A stretch of DNA of 64,000 bases from Heracleum sosnowskyi (Eukaryota > Streptophyta > Magnoliopsida > Apiales > Apiaceae), in contig CM061235.1 of NCBI GenBank assembly GCA_030848705.1, positions 132,625,228 to 132,689,227 of the forward strand, given 5' to 3'. This document shows, piece by piece, positions 44,532 through 54,713 of this stretch. Each line of letters starts with the position of its first letter. Position 1 is the first letter of the stretch. The translations under genes and the position numbers were made by a program. The notes below the pieces were generated by a model. It was not told where the DNA came from and did not search any database. It saw only the letters and a list, made by a program, of their open reading frames with translations.

Positions 44532-46073
44532 TTGCAGGGAGTTAAACAGGTAAACCGTGTTATGTGGATTCTTGACAGTGGCTGTTCAAGGCATATGACC
44601 GGAGATAGAGCCCTGCTATCAGATGTGGTTGTGAAAGCTGGCCCAGTAGTTACCTTTGGAGATAACAGCAAGGGTGTTATGAAAGGATATGGCTGTTTGA
44701 AGTACGGAAATGTTATCATTGAAGATGTTTCATTTGTGGAAGGTCTGACGTTCAATCTTCTCAGCATCAGTCAGTTCTGTGACAGAGGATATGCTGTTTC
44801 CTTTGAAAGAGAGAAGTGTCAGATCACTCACAAGAAGAATGGAAAGCCTGCTCTTCAAGGAGTAAGGAAAGGTGACTTGTTCATAGCTGATCTGAACTCG
44901 GGATTCAAAGATGAAGTTAATTGTTTTTATGCTAAAGCTTCATCAGATGATAGTTGGCTATGGCACAAGAAGATGTCTCACCTTAACTTCAAAACTATGA
45001 ACTCTTTAGTCAAGAGGGAATTAGTTAGAGGTTTGCCTCAAATGGAATTTACACAGGAAGGACTGTGTGAGGCATGCCAGAAAGGAAAGTCAAAGAAAGC
45101 TTCTCACAAGGGCACTGATACATCATCAATAACTGAACCTCTTCAGCTACTGCACATGGATTTGTTTGGTCCAGTTAATGTGATGTCCATGTCAAAGAAA
45201 CAATATGCACTTGTGATTGTTGATGACTATTCAAAATATACATGGGTTTTATTCCTACATTCCAAGGATGAGACCCCATTCCTGGTGATTGGCCACATAA
45301 AGTTGATTGAGCTGGATTCTAGATTCCCTGTTAGAGCCATAAGGTCAGATAATGGTACTGAATTCAAGAATGCCATTCTAAATGACTTTTGTGCTGATAA
45401 AGGAATAACAAGACAGTATTCTGCCCCTAGAACTCCTCAACAAAATGGAGTAGTGGAAAGAAAGAATCGTACATTGATTGAAGCTGCAAGGACTATGTTA
45501 AGTGAGTCCAAACTTCCAACGTACTTTTGGGCTGAAGCAGCGAATACCGCTTGTTATACTCAGAATCGAACTTTAATCAACAAGGACTTAATGAAGACTC
45601 CATATGAGATCATGAACAACAAGAAACCAACTGTCAAGTACTTTCATGTATTTGGAGCAAAATGCTTTGTGCTTATAGATGACAATGTTAAACGTGGCAA
45701 GTTTGATGCAAAGGCACAAGAAGCTATTTTTGTTGGATATTCCAGAAGATCTTACAGGGTCTATGTGGTTGGCAGTCACACAGTAAAGGAAAGTGTCAAT
45801 GTTACTTTTGATGACACTAAGTTCCCCAGTATCCAAAAAGAAGACTCATCTGAAAAGCTGAAGTTTGATAACTTGCCAGACTCAGAATCAGATGATGAAG
45901 ACCCACCTGAAGTTATTGCTGGTGATGATAATAACAATGATGATAATGATCATGGTGATGGTGGTGGAAACACTGGTAACAATGGAGATACCACCAACAC
46001 TGGAGAAGAATCATCAAGGCAAACAGGCAACAACTCAGGGGGAGCAAATGAAGGATCAACTAGTCACTCATAA
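44532..46073 (+). pseudogene. pol: Element A pol, protease to integrase, ended by a nonsense codon
   Basis: The frame is open from about 44478; the conserved part starts at TTG CAG GGA (QGVKQVNRVMW). The protease active site is ILDSGCSRHMTG. The GAG-pre-integrase His/Cys segment is WHKKMSHLNF...CEACQKGK. The integrase core has all three acidic positions, in HMDLFGPVN, RSDNGTEF and GVVERKNR. A Gly/Asn/Asp-rich linker follows and a TAA at 46071 stops the frame inside it, where B has a Gln codon at the same place. The remaining pol continues in the same frame from 46128. Separation from gag needs a frameshift or splicing. Confidence 0.9.
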
Positions 46074-46127
46074 CATCAAAGTGAATTTCAAGGTGAATCA
46101 TCAAGATCAAATCTTCCAAGACAGACT

Positions 46128-47773
46128 GTGTGGAATAGAGCTCATCCTTTTGAGCTGATCATTGGTGATCCAGATGTTGGAGTTAAAACTAGAAGAGCTT
46201 CTCAGAATGAATGTCTTTTCTCAGCATTTCTATCTAAAATGGAGCCAAAGAAAACTGAAGAAGCACTGACTGATCCAGATTGGGTGATTGCTATGCAAGA
46301 TGAACTCAATCAATTTGAACAACAACAAGTCTGGAAGCTGGTACCCAGGCCAAAGAACAAGAAAGTAGTTGGTACAAGATGGGTATACAGGAACAAGCTA
46401 GATGAGGAAGGCATTGTTACAAGGAACAAGGCAAGACTGGTTGCACAAGGGTATTCACAAGCTGAAGGCATTGACTATGATGAAACCTATGCACCAGTGG
46501 CTAGACTTGAGGCCATCAGGATGTTCTTAGCATTTGCTGCTTATTCCAATTTTAAAGTCTATCAAATGGATGTTAAGAGTGCATTCCTGAATGGTGAACT
46601 TGATGAAGAAGTGTATGTGGAACAGCCCCTGGCTTTGAAAATCAGGAGCTGCTGGACTTTGTGTACTTTCTCTTCAAGGCTATCTATGGTCTCAAACAAG
46701 CCCCAAGAAAATGGTATGACACTCTCTCTGGTTTTCTTTTAGAAAATGGTTTTGTTAGAGGTATCATAGACAAAACTCTTTTTTCAAAGAAACACAAAAG
46801 TGATATGATATTAGTCCAAGTCTATGTGGATGACATCATATTTGGGTCTACTAATGATAATCTCTGTAAGAGATTTGCTGAGCTTATGCAGAGTAAGTTT
46901 GAAATGAGTATGATGGGTGAGCTGAAGTTCTTTCTTGGATTACAAGTAAGTCAAAGGTCAAATGGTATATTTATTTGTCAATCCAAGTATCTCAAAGAAC
47001 TCCTCAAGAAGTATCACATGGAGGATTCAGCATCAGCAAGGACTCCATCTTCAACAGCCATCAAACTTGGAGCTTCTGACAAATCTATCAAGGTAGATGT
47101 TACTAGCTATAGAGGTATGATTGGCTCCTTACTCTATCTTACTGCTAGTAGACCAGATATTATGTATGCTACATGCTTGTGTGCAAGGTTCCAAGCGGAC
47201 CCTAGAGATGTTCATCTCGTTGCTGTAAAAAGAATCTTGAGATATCTTAAGGGTACACCTAATCTAGGTATCTGGTACCCCAAAGATTCTGGTTTTAATC
47301 TTGTTGGATATACAGATTCTGATTATGCAGGTAGTGTTGTGGATAGAAAGAGTACCTCTGGGAGTTGTCAATTCCTAGGAGGTAGGTTGATTTCCTGGTA
47401 TAGCAAGAAACAGCAAACAATTTCCAATTCAACAGCAGAAGCTGAATATATTGCTGCTGGAAGCTATTGTGCTCAGATCTTATGGATACGGAATCAATTA
47501 AAGGACTATGGCTTTGCATTAGACAAAATTCCCATATTTTGTGATAATACAAGTGCCATAGCAATCTCCAACAACCCTGTGCAGCACTCGAGAACGAAGC
47601 ACATTGATATCAGGTATCATTTTATCAGAGAGCATGTCATGAATGGAACTGTGGAGTTACACTTTGTACCTACAGAAGAACAGACTGCAGATATATTCAC
47701 TAAATCTGTTGACGAATCCACATTTATCAAGTTAGTTGGTAAATTGGGTATGTTAAACAGTCTTAGTGATTAA
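46128..47773 (+). pseudogene. pol: Element A pol, reverse transcriptase and RNase H, one frameshift
   Basis: Frame one (46128 to about 46625) encodes the RT N-terminal half (WVYRNKLDEEG, RLEAIRMFLAFAA, YQMDVKSAFLNGELDEE). At about 46625 element A has a run of four C where B has five, so the frame shifts. The second frame (46661-47773, 370 residues) carries IYGLKQAPRKWYDTL, catalytic YVDDIIFGS, SRPDIMYATCLCARF and RNase H motifs TDSDYAGS, AEAEYIAA and DNTSAIAI, to LGMLNSLSD. Everything else matches a functional copia RT-RNase H. The lesion could be real or an assembly homopolymer error. Confidence 0.9.
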
Positions 47774-49020
47774 CAATATCTCTGTCATGTTTGTTCTTTA
47801 AAATTCATTTTCTCTTGTCATTTAAATGATATTTTCTGTCAATTCTCATTTAACAGTACATGCTTGTGTATTTAAATAGCTCTACATAATTTATTTTCTT
47901 TAAAAATATTTTTCTCATATTTTTTTTAAGTAGAGAAATGTATTTTTATTGAAAATATATTTATTTAGAATTATTTAGGTATTTTTCAGATTGTAAATAT
48001 TGTTGTTTGAATTTTTCTGCAAGTTTATATTAATTTTATGCATTTCTATAATATTCTGCATATTTTTCTAGGATTTATGGAATTTTCTGTGAATTTTTCT
48101 AGAATTTTATATATTTTTCATGCATTTTTATAAGTTTTTCAGCATTTTCTGTAAATATTCGAATTTATTTCTGAATTTTTCCTAAGTCTTCCCAGTTTTA
48201 CACTAGGAAGACTACCGGGAAAACAAGGAATATTTTCTTTTTGTTTTTTGTTTTTTCCTTTTTATTTTAAGTCTTTTTCGAAGTCTTCCCAGTTTTTTGA
48301 ACTAGGAAGACTTTCGGGAAGACTATGGCTTAATAGTTTTATTTCTGTTTTTCTTTAAATCAATTTTCCGGAAAACTTACTAATTTGTATTAGGAAGACT
48401 ACCGGGAAGACTATCCTAAGTCTTCCCGATTGTCTTCCCAATACAAATTTAAAAAAAAAAAACCGTTCAATATCTTTTCTTTTACAGTTATTTTTATTCT
48501 ATATATATATATACTTACAGTACATACACGCATTCCTTATTTTTTTTCTTTTCTGCCTTAACAGTTTTCATCAGTTTTTCAGAAATCCCTTTCGTATTCC
48601 ATCATTCCTGAAGAAACTGTGATCTGTAATCCTAAGTTGCTCAAGTTTTTACTTAGCAAAGTTTTTTTTGTTCTCTCAATATCAGACAAATAAGTCGAAT
48701 TGCTGTCAAATTTTTTTCTTTTCGTAATTTTTTTTTTTCCCTTCGACTTGTCTGGTCTTGCTTTGCTAAGTGCTCTTCTTGTTTGTTAAGTGATTGAAGT
48801 GAGATCTGTGTGTTTACTGTGTGTGTGTTCTTGAAATCTTTTACCCAATTTAGTTTGCATTTCAAAGTGTAATTCGAATTTTTAGGATCTAAAATTTGCA
48901 AAGTAATTAATTTTGGTAAAATTTAATTTTGTGGATTTTTGTAATTTTAATTAATTCTAAAAATCCCTAAAATTTTATTTTTTTTTAAAATTAATTATAA
49001 TTTTAAGTGTCTTATTTAAA
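47774..49020 (+). promoter_or_regulatory. Element A pol-ORF3 spacer with GGAAGAC array and TATA run
   Basis: 1.25 kb without an ORF. 47774-48180 is T-rich. At 48185-48446 direct and inverted GGAAGAC/GTCTTCC copies recur, including GTCTTCCCGATTGTCTTCC exactly as in the LTR. TATATATATATA follows at 48500-48512, then CTTACAG and a ~500-bp leader to the ORF3 ATG. The order array, TATA, leader copies the LTR promoter plan, so an internal promoter for ORF3 is inferred. Splicing to CTTACAG is an alternative. Confidence 0.5.
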
Positions 49021-52000
49021 ATGGATCCTAATAATTTTGAATTAGTTTTAAATAATTTTGTTGGGTATTTTGATCCGTTAAAGTGTAAAGTGGAACGTTT
49101 CAGACCGTGGATTCAATTTTTAAATAGCAATACTTGTGTTAGTTATGCTATTTGTGCCAATGCACTACTGAAAATTGATCCATTAAGGATGTTGTGTTCA
49201 AGTGCTGTTATTGCTGACAATTCAAAATCTTTTTCTTTCAATATTCTCAATCAGCAATATACAGTTACTTTTGAGTTATTTTGTGATGTATTGTATTTTC
49301 CAAAGGACAGGTTTGATCCCTTACCCACTGATGATGAGTTAACACAGTTCTTTGTGAATATTCATTATCAGGGTCCCTTTCAAATGGTCAAATTGTCAAA
49401 AACTTTTGTTGTAAGGGAATGGGATCTGTTCTTTGATACTATAGCTAGGGTATTTGGTAACTGCACAAAAACAAACTTTCATTGCATTACCAGTCTTAAT
49501 CAATACATTGCCTATGCTATAGTATTTGGTCGTAGATTGAACTTTGCTGAGATTCTGTGGAACCTTTTGCTCAACAGGCTTGCTCACTCTAGGAGAGATT
49601 CTGATAATGGTGTGAAAGTAAGGTGTTGGTACCCTCGCTTTCTAACTCTTATCATTAATCATCTTCTCACTGCTGAGCAGGTAGAACTGTTTCGAGAAGC
49701 TAGATTTGAAACCTCTCCAACCACAGACACCAAATTCTACACCAGACTTGATGTCTCATCCAAATTTACCACCATACCTGTTCTTGTTTCACCATTCATG
49801 AGACAATTCATTAATCTTCCTATCTTTGGTGAACAAGTTCCCGAACCACATCCAGTACCACTGCAGGTAGTTATTCCTAACCTTGGTTCTTCTTCTGGTA
49901 CTTCAATTGAAACCCAAGTGGTTGTTAGGGCTGACCCAGAGATTGTAGATCCACAGTCTCTGACCCAGGTCATAGAGCCAAACAGAGAGTCAAACACTCC
50001 TGAAACACCACCTGAGCCTAATGTACAAACCAGTTCAAGAAATGTTAGTGATATAGCTGAAATGAGTGTTCCCACAGCTCTGTCTCCACCCTTAAAGAAA
50101 AGAAAAACCTATAGGGAGACAACTGTTAGCCCATCTGTATCCTCTCAAAAGGATATGGACATTGATATGGCCACTACACAGTCTCTGGAGACATCCTCTC
50201 AACAGGGTGGATCTATTGAAATTCGCCATCGGGCCATGGCATCTTGTACTGAGTCAAGCACACTCCCATTACTCACAATGGGAGAAGATATCCATCTAGA
50301 TGACACTCAGGACACCATGTCAGGAGAGCACTTTACTTTTGACTTTGAAACAGTGCCTACCATATTCACGGTAGAAGTGCCTTCACAGGCATCAGAGGGA
50401 AAATCTGATTCTTTGCCACCAATAATAGAATCATTTTCTCCCCTCCCAGAGGGAACATCTCTGGCTCCCCTAAGGGATTTTTCACTCGCAGTTTATACTG
50501 GAGAAAGTGAAAGGCAACTTGATGAGTCTGTCCCTGAAGAAATTCAGTATACAATGTCAAATATTTTGACAGACTCAATCAGGGATCGGGAATTACGAAC
50601 TCCCATTGCACCACCACTGACCTCTCTTGAAGGGGCTAGGGTGATTTTTCCTGCAGGTACATCTACTGAGAATCTTGACAGACAGTTAGTGGTGAGAGAT
50701 ATGAATCAAACACCGAGTGAAACACAAGCACGTGAGTTGAGTGAAACACCACTGAGAGCAATTGAGGTGAGTGCACACACTGACACAAACACTGCTTTGT
50801 TGAACCAGCTAGCTGATCTACAAAGGAAGTTACAAGAAACCCAGGCTGAGAACAATCTTCTTAAAGCACAAGTGGTTGCTCAATCTACCACCTCTGTATC
50901 AAATCAGCTGGGTACTGTGAAAGATGACTTGGAAGGATTGAAGAATAATTTACTCCCAAAGCTGAATTCAATCCAACAATCTCAAGTACTGGTGGCTTCA
51001 GACATCTCTGATCTTACAACGTCAAATGCTCAGATATCGGAGAGTGTCAAGGAGATTGCTGCTATTTCTACCAAGGTGGACTTTATTCTGCAAACAACTG
51101 ATGAAAACCAGAGGTTTAATGAAGAAAGGATGTCTAAGTTAGAAGGAGGAATGGAGCATCTCAATGAAGGAATGAAGCACCTATACAATATGATCAAGAA
51201 TTCACATCAACCTACTGAAGAGCAAAGAACATTCTTTGAGGGAGATGATGATGAGGATGATGATGCTGAAGAAGGAGGAGATGGGAGAGAAAGAGGAGAG
51301 ATAAGGAGAACATCTGAGGTGAATCCTAGGGCTTCCACAGCTCAAACTGGAGAGGATTCCTCAACTAAGGGGGAGAAGGAGAAAGAAGGAGGAAACAGAG
51401 AAGCTGGAGGAGCTTCTGGAAAGGATAAGGGAAAAGGTAAACTATCACTGGAGGATACTGTCTTTGATGATGCCTATTACTACCATGGTGAACAGGATGA
51501 CTTCCATTATGACACATCTGGTGATCTGGAGAAGACCATACCTGAAGAAGCTTTTGGTGAGGAGGAGGTTGAGGAGGCAGCAAACTTTGAGGATTGGGAG
51601 GATGAAGCTGATCTATATACACCTGACCCTTTGTTTCAGAAGGAGTTGAAGAAACAGCAGGCAGAGCTAAGAAGAAAGGAGGATGAGAATGCCAAGGTCT
51701 CCGACATCATATCTCAGAAGCTGAAAATTCAAAAGGCTGAACATGAAGACAAACAACGTCTTCATAGTATTCATGTCAAAGAAAGGAGATTGGATGTGAG
51801 GATGAAGCAAGGAAGCAAGTGGGATAAGGCAAGGGAGATGTTTGATATCCCTCAGAGAGGCACAAACAATGATGCTACTTTTCTGAAGCTGCTTGAGAAG
51901 ATCAGAACGGTTAATCCAGACAACTCATTATATATTAAGGCATTGAAGGAAGATATCCTAAGGATTACGTCTGCATTTGATCAAGTGAGGCAAGAACTGT

Positions 52001-52521
52001 TCATTTATGTCTCAAGTGCTCTTGAAGGGTCATTCACCATTTCTCTTGACCTCCTACAAAGAAGATCTCTATCTGAATTGTGGATTCTAATGAGTAAAGT
52101 AAAGAGATCTTCTTGCTTGAATGAGCTTCTATATGACCGGCTTAGAGATTCTGCTATGAAGGCCAGTCCTCAAGTTGTACATTTTCCTTATGAAGTCAAA
52201 ATCTACAGAGGTACAACTTTAGAGACAGTGAGGCTGGATCCTGATTCCATGAAGCTACAGACTGCTATGCAACTGGTGAAGTTGGAGAATCTTCTTAGAA
52301 CTTCTGGGTTTGCTTCTGTAGAGAAGTCTGAAGTTGCTGATATGATTTCAGACTACTGCACGGAGAAAATTCCAAGATATGCTCAAATGAAGAATAGATT
52401 GAAGAAGATCACCAATCAACCAGTAATGCCAAGTGGTGTGGTTTCTGAAAGTGATCGTGTCCTTGACAAAGATCTTCTAGTCACCTTACAAGAAGCTGAA
52501 GAAGGTGAAATTAGAGACTAA
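49021..52521 (+). CDS. Element A ORF3, large non-gag-pol protein
   Basis: 1166 residues from ATG (MDPNNFELVLNNF), uninterrupted. Residues 1-270 are a conserved domain (FRPWIQFLNS, FGRRLNFAEILWN, CWYPRFLTLIINHLL). A basic cluster PLKKRKTYRE near 356-366 resembles a nuclear localisation signal. Residues 370-590 are Ser/Thr/Pro/Glu-rich. A coiled coil runs from about 592 to 727 (LADLQRKLQETQAENNLLKA). An acidic Gly-rich stretch follows (about 740-810), then a helical C-terminal domain (about 880-1140) and the tail EEAEEGEIRD. Sireviruses are known to have an extra ORF here, sometimes called env-like, but no signal peptide, membrane helix or glycosylation-rich ectodomain is visible. Function unknown. 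Confidence 0.9.
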   Translation: MDPNNFELVLNNFVGYFDPLKCKVERFRPWIQFLNSNTCVSYAICANALLKIDPLRMLCSSAVIADNSKSFSFNILNQQYTVTFELFCDVLYFPKDRFDPLPTDDELTQFFVNIHYQGPFQMVKLSKTFVVREWDLFFDTIARVFGNCTKTNFHCITSLNQYIAYAIVFGRRLNFAEILWNLLLNRLAHSRRDSDNGVKVRCWYPRFLTLIINHLLTAEQVELFREARFETSPTTDTKFYTRLDVSSKFTTIPVLVSPFMRQFINLPIFGEQVPEPHPVPLQVVIPNLGSSSGTSIETQVVVRADPEIVDPQSLTQVIEPNRESNTPETPPEPNVQTSSRNVSDIAEMSVPTALSPPLKKRKTYRETTVSPSVSSQKDMDIDMATTQSLETSSQQGGSIEIRHRAMASCTESSTLPLLTMGEDIHLDDTQDTMSGEHFTFDFETVPTIFTVEVPSQASEGKSDSLPPIIESFSPLPEGTSLAPLRDFSLAVYTGESERQLDESVPEEIQYTMSNILTDSIRDRELRTPIAPPLTSLEGARVIFPAGTSTENLDRQLVVRDMNQTPSETQARELSETPLRAIEVSAHTDTNTALLNQLADLQRKLQETQAENNLLKAQVVAQSTTSVSNQLGTVKDDLEGLKNNLLPKLNSIQQSQVLVASDISDLTTSNAQISESVKEIAAISTKVDFILQTTDENQRFNEERMSKLEGGMEHLNEGMKHLYNMIKNSHQPTEEQRTFFEGDDDEDDDAEEGGDGRERGEIRRTSEVNPRASTAQTGEDSSTKGEKEKEGGNREAGGASGKDKGKGKLSLEDTVFDDAYYYHGEQDDFHYDTSGDLEKTIPEEAFGEEEVEEAANFEDWEDEADLYTPDPLFQKELKKQQAELRRKEDENAKVSDIISQKLKIQKAEHEDKQRLHSIHVKERRLDVRMKQGSKWDKAREMFDIPQRGTNNDATFLKLLEKIRTVNPDNSLYIKALKEDILRITSAFDQVRQELFIYVSSALEGSFTISLDLLQRRSLSELWILMSKVKRSSCLNELLYDRLRDSAMKASPQVVHFPYEVKIYRGTTLETVRLDPDSMKLQTAMQLVKLENLLRTSGFASVEKSEVADMISDYCTEKIPRYAQMKNRLKKITNQPVMPSGVVSESDRVLDKDLLVTLQEAEEGEIRD

Positions 52522-52771
52522 AGGCATGATAGGTTTAGCTCATTTGTAAATGTTATATGTTTAGAGCTAGGTAAATCAAGATAGGAAAATGTATTCATAT
52601 GTTCAGTCTAGAGGAACATCTATCTTGTATTTATCTTTACTGTTTGAATCTGGAAATTGTTATATTTAATCCAGAACTTTTTATTATTTGCTTGGCTCTT
52701 AAAAGTCTTATATTTTCTTGTTTTAGTTGAGTTATCCTCTAGAGGTATTTGGTTGTTATTGTCTAACAAAC

Positions 52772-52785
52772 AAATAGGGGGAGAT
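52772..52785 (+). other. Polypurine tract of A
   Basis: AAATAGGGGGAGAT immediately before the 3' LTR; primes plus-strand DNA. The same tract occurs before the C LTR. Confidence 0.92.
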
Positions 52786-54090
52786 TGAAAGGCATATGTC
52801 CAGGCCTATTTGTAAACACCGAGGATTCTACTCAACTTTAATTAAGATGTAATAAGTAAATAATAAAAATCAATTGTCACAGGAATCTCAGAAGGTTATA
52901 TCTGTCAAAGAATGAAGATTAAAGTCATCTACAGACTTGAAGTGATTCTACATTGAAAGAAGCTCAATTTATTGATCAAGCCTCAATGAAGTATTCAAGC
53001 TCAGTGGATTTATTAAAGTGACAGAGATTTCAAGTGGTGACAGAAAAAGATACTGATTACGGAGTTCTTGAATGAGAAGGTAGTGAATCACTGCTTAAAT
53101 TTAAATAGATAAAGAACAGACATTGTCGTTAGTCACTCATGAACCAGACAGTGCATCGAGTGTCAACGTACTATTATGTTTATTCTTTATCTAAGTTTTA
53201 AGTGATTCTAGAATTAATTGAGAAGTCAACTAATTCTATTTATTCTCTTATAAATAATTAATATTATTAAGTATATTATTTATTAATTTAATTCTGCAAA
53301 GAATTAAATTAATACATAATTTATTTAGTTGATTATTTAAATTAGAATATTTTTGAACTAGGAAGACTTAGATTTTGTACTAGGAAGACTTAGTTTTTAA
53401 ACTAGGAAGACTCACAAGTGAGTCTTCCCGATTGTCTTCCTAAGCCAAAGTCTAGTCTTCCCGAATGTCTTCTTAATACAATAGCTTGTCTTCCCGATTG
53501 TCTTCCAAGGCAAAAAGAATTGTTTTCTAGCAAGTCTTCCAAATGTAATCTGCTAGTGGATTGGCGCGTGAAGAAAAGAACAAGTGGATTGTATAAAAGA
53601 AAAGAAGCAGTTGACATTACTCGGTTGTATCATTCAATACAGAAGAAAAAGACAGAGACAAAACATTACATTCTTCCTCTTTACTTCTTCAACTGTCAAG
53701 CTCTAAATTTCTGCAGGATATTAATTCTTGATTGTTCTTAACATTTAATCCATAAGAATTGTATCTCTTGTAGTGCTTTAGCTTTCTAGCGGATCATAAT
53801 CCCTAGATTTTATATCGAACTACTTTTTAGTATTCGATCCTTTTTATTACAAAAATAGATAAATTCATGTCGAATTTATTCTAGATTTGTTTTATTAAGT
53901 TCTTTGTAATCAGTGATCAAAATTGTAACACTTCTCAAGTTTAATAGAGTTTCTATTTAACTTGAATATTGTTTCAGTTTTTATTCCGCATTAATTTGTT
54001 CTAAATTGTTTAATCTTAAACGAACAAATTTCGATAAAACGGTATAGTTTGTATTCAACCCCCCTTCTACAAACTTATCAGGACCTAACA
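52786..54090 (+). repeat. 3' LTR of A
   Basis: 1305 bp, no difference from the 5' LTR found by eye. Contains the array at 53360-53540 and TATAAAAG at 53592-53599. Followed by TSD ACCTA. Confidence 0.95.
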
Positions 54091-54713
54091 ACCTAGCAAA
54101 ATTTGGTCCTCCAAATATCATGTTGATAACAGGACCTCGGGGTTTAGGATTAATTAAGATCTTGATCGTTGTCCCTTTTATCATGGTCCCTCTTCTCATA
54201 ATTTCCTCGTTGATTCCCTCGATTCCCATCCTTAGTGAACTTTTCAAGTTTTCCTCTTCGGATTAAGAACTCAATCTCATCTTTCAGTTGTCTATAATCA
54301 TCGGTGTCATGACCAACTTCCTTATGAAACCGACATAATTGATTCTTGTTTCTCTTCTCTATGTCAGTTCTTACTTGTTTCAGCCATCGGAGATCCTTAT
54401 CTTTCTCAATGTCAATCAGGATTTGACTTCTAGGAGTATTTAACCTTGCATACTCCATGAATTTTTGTCCGGGATTACCCTTCTTTGGTGGGGAATCAGA
54501 ATCCTTTATTGTTCTGGGATACTTGTCCCTTAAATCATATTCTTGAGCTTATTTCCTCTCCTTCCCGTTTCCACTTCCCCCAACAGTGGGTTCGTACTTC
54601 TTTATGCTCTCCTCGACCTTGATATACTTTCCAGCCCTATCTTGTAGCTTCAACATGCTTTCGGGCGGATGCTTTGCTAGGGATCTCTTGAAGTGATCAT
54701 CAGTGGTTCCTTG
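54091..54713 (-). pseudogene. Gypsy gag fragment
   Basis: Minus-strand frame 54150-54458 encodes the Tat/gypsy gag C-terminal region (LCRFHKEVGHDTDDYRQLKD, IEFLIRRGKLEKF), with the Cys-His pattern of that family. It then shifts into a frame with GPVINMIFGGPNFA at the copia A junction. Upstream sequence (54460-54713) continues gag in broken frames and is cut by the LTR of copia C at 54714. Confidence 0.8.

Larger units (their letters stand above)
40873..54090 (+). mobile_element. Copia element A (Sirevirus-like), full length and very young
   Basis: 13.2-kb plus-strand element: two 1305-bp LTRs that appear identical, 5-bp TSD ACCTA, PBS, gag, pol, long spacer, ORF3 and PPT. The AAATAGGGGGAGAT polypurine tract and a large ORF after pol are Sirevirus features. 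Pol carries one nonsense codon and one single-base frameshift. It lies inside the Tat gypsy element. Confidence 0.95.
35351..54713 (-). mobile_element. Tat-type Ty3/gypsy element, decayed, split by copia A
   Basis: Minus-strand order from high to low coordinates: gag (54091-54713), then after copia A protease, RT, RNase H, second archaeal-type RNase H, and integrase ending at 37533, then 2.2 kb of noncoding sequence. The extra RNase H after the usual one is typical of the Tat lineage (Retand/Ogre). All domains carry stops or frameshifts. LTR borders are not identified; the 5' end is cut by copia C. Confidence 0.85.

Noticed and set aside
49021..52521. ORF3 as a retroviral envelope glycoprotein
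   Set aside because: No signal peptide, transmembrane helix or cysteine-rich ectodomain; basic NLS-like cluster, acidic tracts and coiled coil instead.
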